From NCBI GenBank assembly GCA_002362105.1, contig DETD01000031.1:1-64000 (forward strand): a stretch of 64,000 bases of DNA. The letters are read 5' to 3'. A program made the position numbers and the translations under genes. Of the stretch, positions 10,470 through 19,375 are shown in pieces (the stretch's first letter is position 1; every line of letters begins with the position of its first letter). Below the pieces are notes generated by a model, which searched no databases, was not told where the DNA came from, and was given only the letters and a program-made list of their open reading frames with translations. The DNA is from Bacteroidales bacterium UBA3297. Its GTDB lineage: Bacteria; Bacteroidota; Bacteroidia; Bacteroidales; Paludibacteraceae.

Positions 10470-11603
10470 TCATTTTATACAATGTTCCCTCGCCTCAACC
10501 ACCTTTATGGGACAAGAAACAGTATGTTTGCCCAAGGCGGCACCACACACGCTTCCGGTCACATTCAATGTATAGGAACCTGGAGTTTCGGGTATTTTCA
10601 CCTTAATTCCATTTGCTTCTATATTAATGGAAGTTGAAACACTGGCGCCACCGGCATCTTGCAAAGTGACTTTTTCCCACTTCACGTATTGTTCAGGAGT
10701 AACAATAGGGAAAGGCAGCACCGCCTCTACACCAGCAAAGAAGTTGCCATAATCAGGGCAAGTGAACTCTACGTTCGAGAAATCGGTCCGCTTGATAATT
10801 ATACTTGCAATACAAGGAGTGGCATAATTGGTTAGCGCACGGTTTCCGCTTTCGTCAAAGAAGACATAATAAAACTTTATTTCACGACTTTCGCCATTGT
10901 TGAGATCAAAATTCACGTTGCCGCCATTCAAAACGCTCCAGTCCTTATAAGTGTTATCCCAATCAATCCAATACTCACGCGTCAACCTTTCACAACCCAA
11001 ACTGAACTGTATTTCACTTGCAGCAAACTCATACTGGTGGCTCCACATAACATCGTTATACTCAGTAGAGCATTCGTAAAACCTTTGTTCTGCATATCCG
11101 GCAAAAGCGTCTTCAATCAGAGCTTTTGTCGCAGTACAGTTTCCCGATATAACACGTTCACCAATAGAGGGGATAAATCCCTCATTCTTTCGTCCATTAC
11201 AATAAGGGTGATAACGGTCAAGCACCTTTATAGAAACCGGACACGTATATTGTTTATTTCCTACAGTATACGTATATGTGTTTAACACACCATTCTTTGC
11301 GTTGTCGTAGGTGTAATAATTATTTTTTGCTGTATTAGAATAAGGTGGAGCATTTACTACCTCCACGGCGTCGACGTTGCCTCTCCAATGTTGCAGATAG
11401 CGTTCAATGTAAGGGATTACACTATCGTTTCCAAAGATTGAGAATTGGACATTTTTTGCAATTTCCCTCGCTTCGAAATTTACATGCAGCGTTTCGGGCG
11501 GACACATCTCTGCACGCCCCCCCTGACACAAGAAAAGCGCACAAAGACATATTTGCAAAATTGCTATATGGTATTTTGACATTCTAATCATTGAATTATT
11601 CAT
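10470..11603 (-). CDS. Secreted cysteine-rich protein, paralogue of the upstream gene
   Basis: The 377-residue protein has a hydrophobic N-terminal signal peptide ending near GGRAEMC. It aligns with its upstream neighbour through shared landmarks: CPPE-x-L near the mature N-terminus, VLD(R/K)YHP in the middle, a YWIDW/YIDWEN segment, an FxD(E/K)xGNR(A/G)L strand, an IKRTDF-x-FTCPD segment and a terminal CPIKVV strand. That C-terminal strand resembles the CPxxVxV edge strands in the giant protein encoded next. No T9SS sorting domain is visible. The start at 11603 is supported because its ATG overlaps the TGA of the upstream gene (ATGA), which suggests translational coupling. The function is unknown; a partner of the giant surface protein is an inference from the operon. 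Confidence 0.8.
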   Translation of the reverse strand: MNNSMIRMSKYHIAILQICLCALFLCQGGRAEMCPPETLHVNFEAREIAKNVQFSIFGNDSVIPYIERYLQHWRGNVDAVEVVNAPPYSNTAKNNYYTYDNAKNGVLNTYTYTVGNKQYTCPVSIKVLDRYHPYCNGRKNEGFIPSIGERVISGNCTATKALIEDAFAGYAEQRFYECSTEYNDVMWSHQYEFAASEIQFSLGCERLTREYWIDWDNTYKDWSVLNGGNVNFDLNNGESREIKFYYVFFDESGNRALTNYATPCIASIIIKRTDFSNVEFTCPDYGNFFAGVEAVLPFPIVTPEQYVKWEKVTLQDAGGASVSTSINIEANGIKVKIPETPGSYTLNVTGSVCGAALGKHTVSCPIKVVEAREHCIK

Positions 11604-12697
11604 TTAGGGTCACACGAATCAACTTTCTTAACCACGTTAACAGGGCATTCCTTTTTTCTCTTTTGGTTATTCCAATTGCAGACTTTAGCCTCTAACGTAA
11701 GTTTGTAAACACCCTCTTTAGGAAACGATGTTACAGAAATACCATCGCCAGCAGGAGTCCAAGCATATGAACTATTATTCAAATCCTTATTATTTGAATC
11801 CTTTAGACTTTTCCAACCCGTATTCCAAGTAATATACTCACCTTCAGGTTCTTTCGGCAAATCCAGAATTACCTCTGTATCAGATAACACACTTTGATCG
11901 GGACACACAAAATCGACATCAAAATTGGTGCGTTTAACTTTGATTTTCGTCCTACATGGCATAGCAACGTCACCATTATAACGAAGTCCTCTGTTTCCTG
12001 CTTTATCTAACAACACATATTGAACTTGCAACCAGTCCTCCCCTTTACCATCAAGACGGAAATTACTGATATCCGTATTCTCCCAATCGATATAAGCCTC
12101 CTTCAAACCAGAGCCATCACAATTATTACCATTATTTGTCTTTCCACAATGATACATCAAATCATTCCAGTTAGCTTCACCCCAACTTTTACTTCCCGCT
12201 ATTATTTGTTGTGCTTCACCTATAAAGAACTCGTCTAATTGTTCTTTTGTAGGCGAGCAACGATCAATTACTAATGTAGACGGAAAATTTGGATTATATG
12301 AATTATTTTTTCCACAGTTCGGGTGATACTTGTCTAACACCTTAATTGTAACAGGGCAAGTACCACTTTGCCCTCCGCCACTATAAGTAAAAGTGTTACT
12401 ACGTCCACTACCCGAATTACAATACGTATAGTATTTACCTTTATTACTACAATTAGGAGGATCGTTTACAACAAGAACACTAACATCGCTAGATGGGATA
12501 TTCAACCATTCTCCCAAAATCACCTTCAATCTTGAAATAACGCTTTCGTTTGTAAATCCACAATCTTGAACACCCTGCTTTATCTCATACGCATCAAACT
12601 CCACAAGCAAAGGTTCTGGAGGACATTGTGAAAACACCATCCTACCGGGAGAAATAAATAATAACAACAACAAGAAATAAGTATATATTTTAGACAT
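11600..12697 (-). CDS. Secreted cysteine-rich protein, first gene of the giant-protein operon
   Basis: The chosen ATG at 12697 gives about 365 residues; a TTG four codons upstream is also in frame, but the ATG follows an AGGGG stretch that could act as a ribosome site. The protein starts with a leucine-rich signal peptide ending VFSQC. It then shows the same order of motifs as the next gene (CPPEPLLVEFDA, VLDKYHPNCG, YIDWENTD, DKAGNRGL, VKRTNFDVDFVCPD and a final CPVNVV strand). The many cysteines suggest a disulfide-stabilised extracytoplasmic fold. I recognise no named family. Its stop overlaps the start of the paralogue, and a -7 element lies about 230 bp upstream, so the leader is long. 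Confidence 0.8.
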   Translation of the reverse strand: MSKIYTYFLLLLLFISPGRMVFSQCPPEPLLVEFDAYEIKQGVQDCGFTNESVISRLKVILGEWLNIPSSDVSVLVVNDPPNCSNKGKYYTYCNSGSGRSNTFTYSGGGQSGTCPVTIKVLDKYHPNCGKNNSYNPNFPSTLVIDRCSPTKEQLDEFFIGEAQQIIAGSKSWGEANWNDLMYHCGKTNNGNNCDGSGLKEAYIDWENTDISNFRLDGKGEDWLQVQYVLLDKAGNRGLRYNGDVAMPCRTKIKVKRTNFDVDFVCPDQSVLSDTEVILDLPKEPEGEYITWNTGWKSLKDSNNKDLNNSSYAWTPAGDGISVTSFPKEGVYKLTLEAKVCNWNNQKRKKECPVNVVKKVDSCDPK

Positions 12698-12768
12698 CGC
12701 CCCTATCAAAATAAATTGTATAGTTTAAATATTTGAGTATAAAATTCAGGCACCGTTTTTTGTGAGTA

Positions 12769-12776
12769 TATCTTTG
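12769..12776 (+). promoter_or_regulatory. Orphan plus-strand -7 element antisense to the operon leader
   Basis: TATCTTTG matches TAnnTTTG exactly and is followed by TATA, much like the promoter at 13349. It points into the gap, opposite to the operon leader, and no plus-strand gene follows for 800 bp. Confidence 0.3.
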
Positions 12777-12926
12777 TATATAGAATTAAATTGAGTTTTC
12801 ACATTTTCAATAGTGACCACCAAACACCCACAGCCACTTTACCCTTCTTTTAAAACACTTTTTTTATAAAACAAACTTTGTTCTCATCACCAACGCCCAT
12901 ATTCAACAGGCATAGGTTTTCCAAGT

Positions 12927-12935
12927 GCAAAATTA
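12927..12935 (-). promoter_or_regulatory. -7 element of the giant surface-protein operon
   Basis: On the minus strand the sequence reads TAATTTTGC, a full match to the Bacteroidota -7 consensus TAnnTTTGC. Transcription would begin near 12921 and leave a leader of about 220 nt before the ATG at 12697. Confidence 0.55.
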
Positions 12936-13308
12936 AAAAGTTATCAACAATTCTGAAATATTTCATCCGTTTTTATGCAGGTACAAACAGGCTTTAATGC
13001 ACACTTTTTCCCATATCAGACATATTATTTCGCATAAAGAAAAAAGAAGTATTTCGCTTTTTGGCAAAAATCGTATATCTATGCGCATAATATACAAAAT
13101 AATGCTATTCCACAAGCCATTCTCCTTTTTGCACACAAAGTGGCAAAAAAGAAGAAACTAAAGCACGTATTGGGCAACAATACTAAAAAATCTAAACAGA
13201 CAGAACCGTTCGTTCTGCTTTTCCCGACACAATCTAAAGCCTGACATAAAAAACTTTTTCTACTGGTTTATAGCATCTTTTATTCACTTCACTAACAGGT
13301 TGCATAAA

Positions 13309-13326
13309 ATCCCTACAAATAGGGAT
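13309..13326. promoter_or_regulatory. Palindromic operator, copy 1 (ATCCCTA-N4-TAGGGAT)
   Basis: Perfect 7-bp arms flank a CAAA spacer. The centre lies 31.5 bp upstream of the TA of the -7 element at 13349, the same distance as in copy 2. The symmetry suits a dimeric transcription factor. I do not recognise the regulator. Confidence 0.65.
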
Positions 13327-13348
13327 AGTTGTATAAATAAGACATCAC

Positions 13349-13356
13349 TATCTTTG
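13349..13356 (+). promoter_or_regulatory. -7 element of promoter P1 (putative small RNA)
   Basis: TATCTTTG is a full match to TAnnTTTG. A TTG at 13329-13331 sits about 20 bp upstream in the -33 position and abuts the palindrome. Confidence 0.55.
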
Positions 13357-13362
13357 TATCGT

Positions 13363-13490
13363 CAACAAAAAGACTATACGTTAATAGCATTATTTATGTA
13401 GAAAAGTATACAAGACTTGCCTTATCTAACCAAGACCTAACAATGAAAAACAAAAGCGGATGTTTGCACAGCGTCCGCTTTTCTTGTTTT
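13363..13490 (+). ncRNA. Putative ~120-nt small RNA or attenuated leader
   Basis: The stretch runs from about 7 nt after the P1 -7 element to a hairpin with a 9-bp stem (13452-13460 with 13474-13482) followed by a T-rich tail. The next promoter starts just after it, so the transcript could be a free-standing small RNA. Alternatively it is a leader with an attenuator in front of the TonB receptor gene. No protein of reasonable quality is encoded; a 31-codon frame starting at 13443 runs through the hairpin and the second promoter. Confidence 0.4.
13452..13490 (+). terminator. Hairpin terminator or attenuator between P1 and P2
   Basis: AAAAGCGGA pairs with TCCGCTTTT across a 13-nt loop, followed by CTTGTTTT. 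The stem-loop lies between the two palindrome promoters. Confidence 0.6.
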
Positions 13491-13494
13491 CCAA

Positions 13495-13514
13495 TATCCC
13501 TACAAATAGGGATA
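13495..13514. promoter_or_regulatory. Palindromic operator, copy 2 (ATCCCTA-N4-TAGGGAT)
   Basis: The arms and CAAA spacer are identical to copy 1 and extend by one further pair on each side. The centre is 31.5 bp upstream of the -7 TA at 13536. A TTT at 13516-13518 lies at the -33 position, directly beside the palindrome. Confidence 0.65.
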
Positions 13515-13535
13515 GTTTCAACCCGTTTTATATCC

Positions 13536-13544
13536 TAATTTTGC
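13536..13544 (+). promoter_or_regulatory. -7 element of promoter P2 (TonB receptor gene)
   Basis: TAATTTTGC is a full match to TAnnTTTGC. Transcription would begin near 13551, giving a leader of about 43 nt before the ATG at 13594. Confidence 0.65.
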
Positions 13545-13593
13545 ACCTACAAAAAGAACTTTTTTCCAACACTAAAAACTGCGTATTACGGAG

Positions 13594-15924
13594 ATGAGAA
13601 AAGCTTCAACATACCTGTTGCTGATTGCCGCCGCGATTGGCGCCAACGCACAGAACGAGGCAGACATAATAGAGACCACCACTCTCGAGGAAATTTCGGT
13701 AGAGGTTCCCGCCCAAAAAGAGGAACAGCCGCTCACGGCCCGCGCCTCAGCCACCACGGGTATAAGCAAGGTGAAGATGGAGCAACTGCAAATCGACAAC
13801 ATTAAAGGGTTGTCGGCACTGGTGCCCAACCTGCACAACCCCGACTACGGAAGCCGCACCACCTCGGCTATATACATACGCGGTATAGGTACACGTATGG
13901 ACCAGCCCGCCGTGGGGCTCTACGTCGACGGCATTCCCTATATGAACAAGAGCGCTTTCGACTTCAATTTTTCAGGAATTCGCAAAATTGACATAGCGCG
14001 AGGTCCGCAAGGCACCCTCTATGGCCGAAACGCCATGGCCGGCATCATCAACATTGAGACGGAACTGCCCGACCTGGGCAAAGCTAGTACCAGCATAGAA
14101 GCCGGATACGGCACCTACAACAAAAAAAGCCTGCAAGCCAGCCACTACAACCACATCGGGAAAGTGGGCGTCTCGGTCGACGGCTACTACAACAGCAACG
14201 ACGGCTACTACACCAACCACTACGACAATAGCAAGGTGGGTGACGAATGGAACACCGGAGGCAGGGTGAACTTGACCTACAAGAAGAAGCGGTTCAACTC
14301 GCTCCTTTCTATCAGCTACGACCATACCGACCAGTTGGGCTACCCCTATGCCAAACTCGACCCTGACGGGGAGCACTACAGCATTAACTACAACCACACC
14401 TGCGCCTACCTGCGTGACCTGCTAACCTCCGGACTGAAACTGGAATACGCATGGGACAAACTGATTGTCAGTTCTGCTTCTAGCCTCCAATACCTAAAGG
14501 ACGACATGGATTTGGACAACGACTTCACAAAAGACAATATCTTCACTCTTGAGCAAAAGCAGAAAGAGTTCTCGCTGTTCGAAGAAATTGTTGTTAAAAG
14601 TAACCTGCGCGACCAGGCATTCCGCCACTACTCATTCCTGACCGGCGTCTCGGCTTTCAGCCGCAAACTAGATTTAGACGTTCCTGTTGCCATGCAAAAT
14701 GACGGCATATCGCGTCTGATAGAAGGAAACGTAAACCAGGTTGACGCGCTTGAGGATATGGGATTCGAACTCGACATCACAAACGACATGCTGCCCATCG
14801 GTACCGACATTAAAAACAACAGCTGGGGTGCAGCCATCTTCCACCAATCGACATTCAACGTCAACGAGAAACTGAGTTTCGAGGCCGGCATCCGTGCCGA
14901 CTACGAGAAGACCGACATCGACTACAACAGCGATTTCGAGACCAACTACATCTTTACCCCTATGATAACCAATGTTAGAAGCGTTCTGACCGAACTGGCA
15001 GGGTATAAAGAGCAAGACTTTATGCAACTGTTGCCAAAGGTTACCGCCAAATACCAGTGGGAAAAGGGGCAACACAGCAAAATGGTTTACGCCACCGTTG
15101 CCCGCGGGTACAAAAGTGGCGGCTACAATACGCAGATGATGAGCGACATTCTGCAGTTCCAGATGCAGAGAGATGTGAAGGCTGACCTCTATTACCAGAT
15201 ACCGGAAGAAGTGGTAACAGCCCGCGAAATGATGTACGACATTCTTATTATTCCTAATTCTGACGTACCGAGCGAGGAAGACGTGCTGGGCTACAAGCCC
15301 GAGTACAGTTGGAACTACGAGGTGGGCACCAAACTGCGCTTCAACAAAGTGGACGCCGACGCAGCCCTCTTTTTCATTGACTGCACCGACCAGCAAGTTA
15401 CCGTATTCAGCAACATTAGCGGTATGGGGCGCATGATGGCCAATGCCGGACACACCCAAAGTTATGGTGTAGAACTCAGCCTTGCCTACCACCCGACCGA
15501 CTGGCTGACGCTACAAGGCAACTACGGATACACCTGCGCCGAATTTAAAGACTACCAGGCCAACGACACCACCAACTACAAAGGCAACCGGGTGCCTTAC
15601 GCCCCCGAACAGACCTACATGCTGGGAGTTGGTTTCAACAAGAACGTAAAAAAGGTGGGACGCCTCTTCGCTAACTTCGACTTCAGCGGCGCCGCCAACA
15701 CTTACTGGAACGACGAAAATTCGGTAAAAGAAGAGGCCTACGGCATTCTGAACGGAAATATGGGTATAAACTTCGCAGGTTGGAGTTGGCTGACGCTGAG
15801 CATTTGGGGAAAGAACCTGACCAACACCGACTATAACACGTTCTACTTCGAAAGTTTGGGGAACAAATTCGTACAAAAAGGCAAGCCTACACAAGCAGGC
15901 GTTAAACTAAAAATAAGGATTTAA
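13594..15924 (+). CDS. TonB-dependent outer-membrane receptor
   Basis: The 776-residue protein takes up an unknown ligand across the outer membrane using TonB energy. It has a signal peptide ending near IGANA, then a plug domain at about residues 45-160 with the typical strings IYIRGIGTRMDQP, VGLYVDGIPY and IDIARGPQGTLYGRNAMAG. The rest is a tyrosine- and asparagine-rich beta barrel ending in VKLKIRI. It lacks the N-terminal carboxypeptidase-like domain and the SusD partner of glycan-import SusC proteins, so a siderophore, haem or other small ligand is more likely. The start is preceded by GGAG. It sits behind two palindrome-linked promoters and is followed after 4 bp by a DUF4491 gene. The ligand cannot be told from the sequence. 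Confidence 0.9.
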   Translation: MRKASTYLLLIAAAIGANAQNEADIIETTTLEEISVEVPAQKEEQPLTARASATTGISKVKMEQLQIDNIKGLSALVPNLHNPDYGSRTTSAIYIRGIGTRMDQPAVGLYVDGIPYMNKSAFDFNFSGIRKIDIARGPQGTLYGRNAMAGIINIETELPDLGKASTSIEAGYGTYNKKSLQASHYNHIGKVGVSVDGYYNSNDGYYTNHYDNSKVGDEWNTGGRVNLTYKKKRFNSLLSISYDHTDQLGYPYAKLDPDGEHYSINYNHTCAYLRDLLTSGLKLEYAWDKLIVSSASSLQYLKDDMDLDNDFTKDNIFTLEQKQKEFSLFEEIVVKSNLRDQAFRHYSFLTGVSAFSRKLDLDVPVAMQNDGISRLIEGNVNQVDALEDMGFELDITNDMLPIGTDIKNNSWGAAIFHQSTFNVNEKLSFEAGIRADYEKTDIDYNSDFETNYIFTPMITNVRSVLTELAGYKEQDFMQLLPKVTAKYQWEKGQHSKMVYATVARGYKSGGYNTQMMSDILQFQMQRDVKADLYYQIPEEVVTAREMMYDILIIPNSDVPSEEDVLGYKPEYSWNYEVGTKLRFNKVDADAALFFIDCTDQQVTVFSNISGMGRMMANAGHTQSYGVELSLAYHPTDWLTLQGNYGYTCAEFKDYQANDTTNYKGNRVPYAPEQTYMLGVGFNKNVKKVGRLFANFDFSGAANTYWNDENSVKEEAYGILNGNMGINFAGWSWLTLSIWGKNLTNTDYNTFYFESLGNKFVQKGKPTQAGVKLKIRI

Positions 15925-15928
15925 GATT

Positions 15929-16255
15929 ATGGCAGATTTGAATTGGACAGGGTTGATTCTTGGTGTGATAACATTTTTACTGATTGGCTTATTCCACCCT
16001 ATCGTAATCAAGGCAGAATACTATTTCGGAGCCAGACCCACCTGGATATTCTTCTTACTGGCAGGTGTATTGTCGGTAGTAGCATCGGTAATGGTGGAGA
16101 ACATCATCGGCAGCACCACACTGGGCATCATCGGCTTCTCTTGTTTCTGGAGTATCGGAGAACTGTTCGAGCAGGAGAAACGCGTCCAAAAAGGTTGGTT
16201 TCCACGTAACCCAAAGCGCACTTATCCATTCGACAAAAAGCAAGAAGACAAATAA
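15929..16255 (+). CDS. DUF4491 family small membrane protein
   Basis: The 108-residue protein has three hydrophobic segments (about residues 8-26, 38-56 and 60-76) and a charged C-terminal tail. The pattern HPIVIKAEYYFG and the short WxxGELFEQEKRVxxGWFPRNPKR tail fit the DUF4491 family of Bacteroidota. It begins 4 bp after the receptor stop and is surely co-transcribed. The function of the family is unknown to me; a role in the inner membrane linked to the receptor is inferred from position only. Confidence 0.75.
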   Translation: MADLNWTGLILGVITFLLIGLFHPIVIKAEYYFGARPTWIFFLLAGVLSVVASVMVENIIGSTTLGIIGFSCFWSIGELFEQEKRVQKGWFPRNPKRTYPFDKKQEDK

Positions 16256-16270
16256 GTCCCATACAGAACA

Positions 16271-16310
16271 GAAGAACGGGAATCTGGATGCCAGACTCCC
16301 GTTCTTCATT
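16271..16310 (+). terminator. Strong hairpin terminator after the receptor-DUF4491 operon
   Basis: GAAGAACGGGA pairs with TCCCGTTCTTC, with an inner TCTGG/CCAGA stem and an ATG loop. Confidence 0.8.
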
Positions 16311-16382
16311 TAAATATCAAATCTTCCATATAAGCATCTACTTCTTGAACAGATGCGACAATATTCCATACATCTACCACTA

Positions 16383-16425
16383 GAAAAAACAGTCCGCATG
16401 GCGGAGTTACGCCCCATGCGGACTG
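16383..16425 (-). terminator. Terminator of the repeat-protein gene
   Basis: A perfect 12-bp stem (CAGTCCGCATGG with CCATGCGGACTG) is followed on the minus strand by a run of six T. Confidence 0.8.
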
Positions 16426-16469
16426 AATGTCAAGCTATTCTATGTTTATATTTTCGACCCGATACCGGT

Positions 16470-17483
16470 CTAACGCATCAGTGTAAAGTTTCCCACTTTT
16501 TGAGTATCGGTTTCCTCAAGATCAATCTCAAACCAGTAGTCTGTGCTAGGTTGTGGATGACCTAGATAGTAGCCATCCCAACCCGGATATTCGTTGGTGT
16601 AAGTCACCAGCAATTTGCCCCATCGATTGTAAATCTTAACAGTGTACTTCGAGTAGTACGAAAGGTTTTCAATCTCCCAAGTATCGCGGATGCCGTCACC
16701 ATTTGGAGTCATAAACTTTGCCGGTATAACATCAGGGCGAACCACTTTTTCAATAACGAACAGATTCAGAGTAACGATACTGTCGCAACCGTAGCGATTA
16801 ACCCCCTCATGCGTGAAGACATTCTCCCCTACCTCATAAGAATCGATATAGAATCCATTCCTTTTGTAGATGGCACCCTCTTTAATGGTGTCGTTAAATT
16901 CAACAATATGAGGTTTAACAACGGTAAGATATAGAGTCACAACACTGTCACAACCATTCGCACTAACATAAGTTTCCTCATATTTACCCGTTTCAGTTAG
17001 CGTCTGACTACCGAACTCATAAGTTTCGCCCTCGCAAATCATCTCTCTAATAGTAGACTTGCTGCTTTCCGTCACCTTCAAATCAAGGGTTACAATACTG
17101 TCGCAGCCCGTACTGCTGGTAAAGGTTGCCTTGTATTGGCCCGGATTTTTCAGTGTTCTATCGCCAAACACATAGACATCGCCTCTACAGATGGTTTCTT
17201 CTATATTGGAGTAGACTTTGTCTGTCACACTCAAAATAAGAGTAACAACACTGTCGCGACCTTGAATATTTTTGAAAGTCTCCACATATTCACCAGCAGC
17301 GTTTAAACGCTTCTTGCCAAATCTGTAGTTTTCACCCTCGCAAATGGTTTCTTCAACAGTCACATAATCAATCTTTGCAATGTTCAGGGTCAGTGTCACA
17401 ATACTGTCACAACCGGCAGCGTTGGTGAAAACCTCCTCGTAAGTACCAGCAGCGTTATAGGTCTTGCCTCCGAACTTATAGCT
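16470..17483 (-). pseudogene. Detached C-terminal part of the repeat protein, with T9SS type B sorting domain
   Basis: The frame continues directly from the upstream 949-codon gene after a single TAA at 17484-17486. It holds the last five 51-residue repeats and then a gliding-motility-associated C-terminal domain (FMTPNGDGIRDTWEI, NRWGKLL, WDGYYLG, final 85 residues). The first ATG in this stretch (17399) lies in the middle of a repeat and has no signal peptide, so it is not a natural start. Reading through would give a protein of about 1,287 residues. Either the gene is broken or this strain and assembly carry a nonsense variant. Confidence 0.75.
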
Positions 17484-19375
17484 TTAACCTTCGCAAATGG
17501 TTTCCTCAATAGCATTAGTACTATGTTTTGCCACATTCAGAGTAAGGGTCACGATGCTGTCACAACCGGCAACGTTAGTGAAGGTTTCGACATATTCACC
17601 CGCAGCGTTCAACGTCTGTGTGCCGAACACAAAGGTTTGTCCTTCGCAGATGGTTTCTTTAACGGCAGTCCTGCTGATTTTAGCCAACTTCAAAGTCAGC
17701 GTCACAACACTATCACAACCAGCGGCATTGGTGAAGGTCTCCTTGTATTTACCAGCCGCACTCAGCGTCTGTGTACCGAACACAAAGCTTTCGCCTTCGC
17801 AAATGGTCTCCTCAATAGCATTTGTGCTTTTCAGAGCCACCTTCAGTGTCAGGGTTACGATACTGTCGCAACCGGCTGCATTGATGAAGGTCTCCACATA
17901 AGTACCTGCGGTAGCATACGTCTTCTTTCCAAAATTATAGCCTTCACCCTGACAGATGGTTTCCTCGATAGCAACCTTATTGACTTCGGCCACCTTCAAA
18001 GTAAGAGTAACAACACTGTCGCAACCGGCAGCATTGGTGAACGTTTCTTCATAGGTGCCAGCTGTTGAATACGTCTTTTCACCAAGTGTGTAGCTTTCGC
18101 CTTCGCAAATGGTTTCCTCAATAGCTGTTGCGCTATTCTTAGCCACATTCAAAGTCAACGTCACAATACTGTCGCAACCAGCAACGTTAGTGAATGTTTC
18201 CACATATTCACCTGTCGAGGTCAGCGTCTGTGTACCGAATACAAAACTTTGTCCTTCGCAGATGGCCTCTTTAACAGCCTCCCTGCTGATTTCACCCACC
18301 TTCAATGTCAGGGTCACGATACTGTCACAACCAGCAACGTTGGTAAAGGTTTCCTTGTAAGTGCCAGAAGTAGTCAGCGTCTGTGTGCCGAACTTATAGC
18401 TTTCGCCCTCACAGATAGCTTCCTCAATGGTCTTGTTGCTGATTTCAGCCACCTTCAAATTGAGGGTCACAATACTGTCGCAACCGGCAACACTGGTGAA
18501 GGCCTCCTTGTAGGTGCCAGGAGTCGTTAACACCTGAGTGCCGAGCTTATAGCTTTCACCCTCGCAGATGGTCTCCTCTATGTCTTTGTAGCTAACTTCG
18601 GCAACCTTCAAGGTTAGGGTCACGATGCTGTCGCAACCGGCAACACTGGTGAAGGTCTCCTTGTAAATGCCGGAAGTCGTCAACACCTGAGTGCCGAACT
18701 TATAGGCAGTACCCTCACAGATGGTTTCCTCGATATTTTTAGTCGCCACATCAACCACCTTCAAGGTCAGGGTCACGATGCTGTCGCAACCGGCAGCGCT
18801 AGTGAAGGTTTCCTTGTAGATGCCGGAAGTCGTCAACAACTGAGTACCGAGCTTATAAACTGTACCCTCACAGATGGTCTCTTCAATATCTTTGTAGCGG
18901 ACTTCGGCAACCTTCAAGGTTAGGGTCACGATGCTGTCGCAACCGGCAACACTCGTGAAGGTTTCCTTGTAGGTGCCAGGAGTCGTCAACACCTGCGTGC
19001 CGAACTTATAAGCTGTACCCTCACAGATGGTCTCCTCTATAGTTTTAGTTACCACATCAGCCACATCCAAGGAAAGAATTACAATACTATCACAACCAGC
19101 TTCGCTTGTGAATTTAAACTCATATTCACCGGCCTTTGTTAGTGACGAACTTTCATACGTATAAGATTCGCCTTCACAAATTCTCTTCTTCAAAATAGTA
19201 GGCAGAATTTCATCCAAAACAGTCAATTCAAGCGATATAACACTATCCCCTTTCATATAGTTAACTAAAGTGTCGGTATAAATACCCGTCTCACTTAATG
19301 TTTGACCAGCAAATTCGTAAGTTTCACCGTAACAAATAGTGTCGTACAAAGTGGTATCAATATCACACCTTTTCA
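16740..19375 (-). repeat. Seventeen tandem 153-bp repeats (51 residues each)
   Basis: The unit carries an IEETICEG motif, a YKFGTQ-like strand, a TGTYKETF strand and an AGCDSIVTLTLKVAE strand. Spacing between successive CTGTCGCAACCGGC copies is 153 bp (for example 17863 to 18016). Central units are nearly identical; the first two and last four diverge. The pattern is a protein repeat, not CRISPR. Confidence 0.9.

Larger units (their letters stand above)
12698..13593. other. 896-bp AT-rich regulatory gap between divergent units
   Basis: No convincing protein gene is present. The left part holds the leader and promoter of the minus-strand secreted-protein operon and one orphan plus-strand -7 element. 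The middle (about 12950-13290) is AT-rich with only weak hairpins, for example a 6-bp stem at 13201-13217. The right part holds two palindrome-linked promoters and a terminator-like hairpin, listed separately. Confidence 0.7.

Noticed and set aside
13083..13160. A 19-codon frame (starting MLFHKPF) in the regulatory gap
   Set aside because: It has no nearby promoter, no ribosome site and only chance length in AT-rich DNA.
13443..13538. A 31-codon small protein gene upstream of the TonB receptor
   Set aside because: The frame runs through the terminator hairpin, the second palindrome and the second promoter, and it has no ribosome site; the noncoding reading is better.
16470..17399. An independent 309-residue gene starting at the ATG at 17399
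   Set aside because: The ATG lies in the middle of a repeat, there is no signal peptide or promoter, and the frame joins the upstream gene through one stop codon.
16740..19375. CRISPR array, because of regular 153-bp repeats
   Set aside because: The repeats have no unique spacers, keep an open reading frame and encode a conserved protein unit; no cas genes are present.
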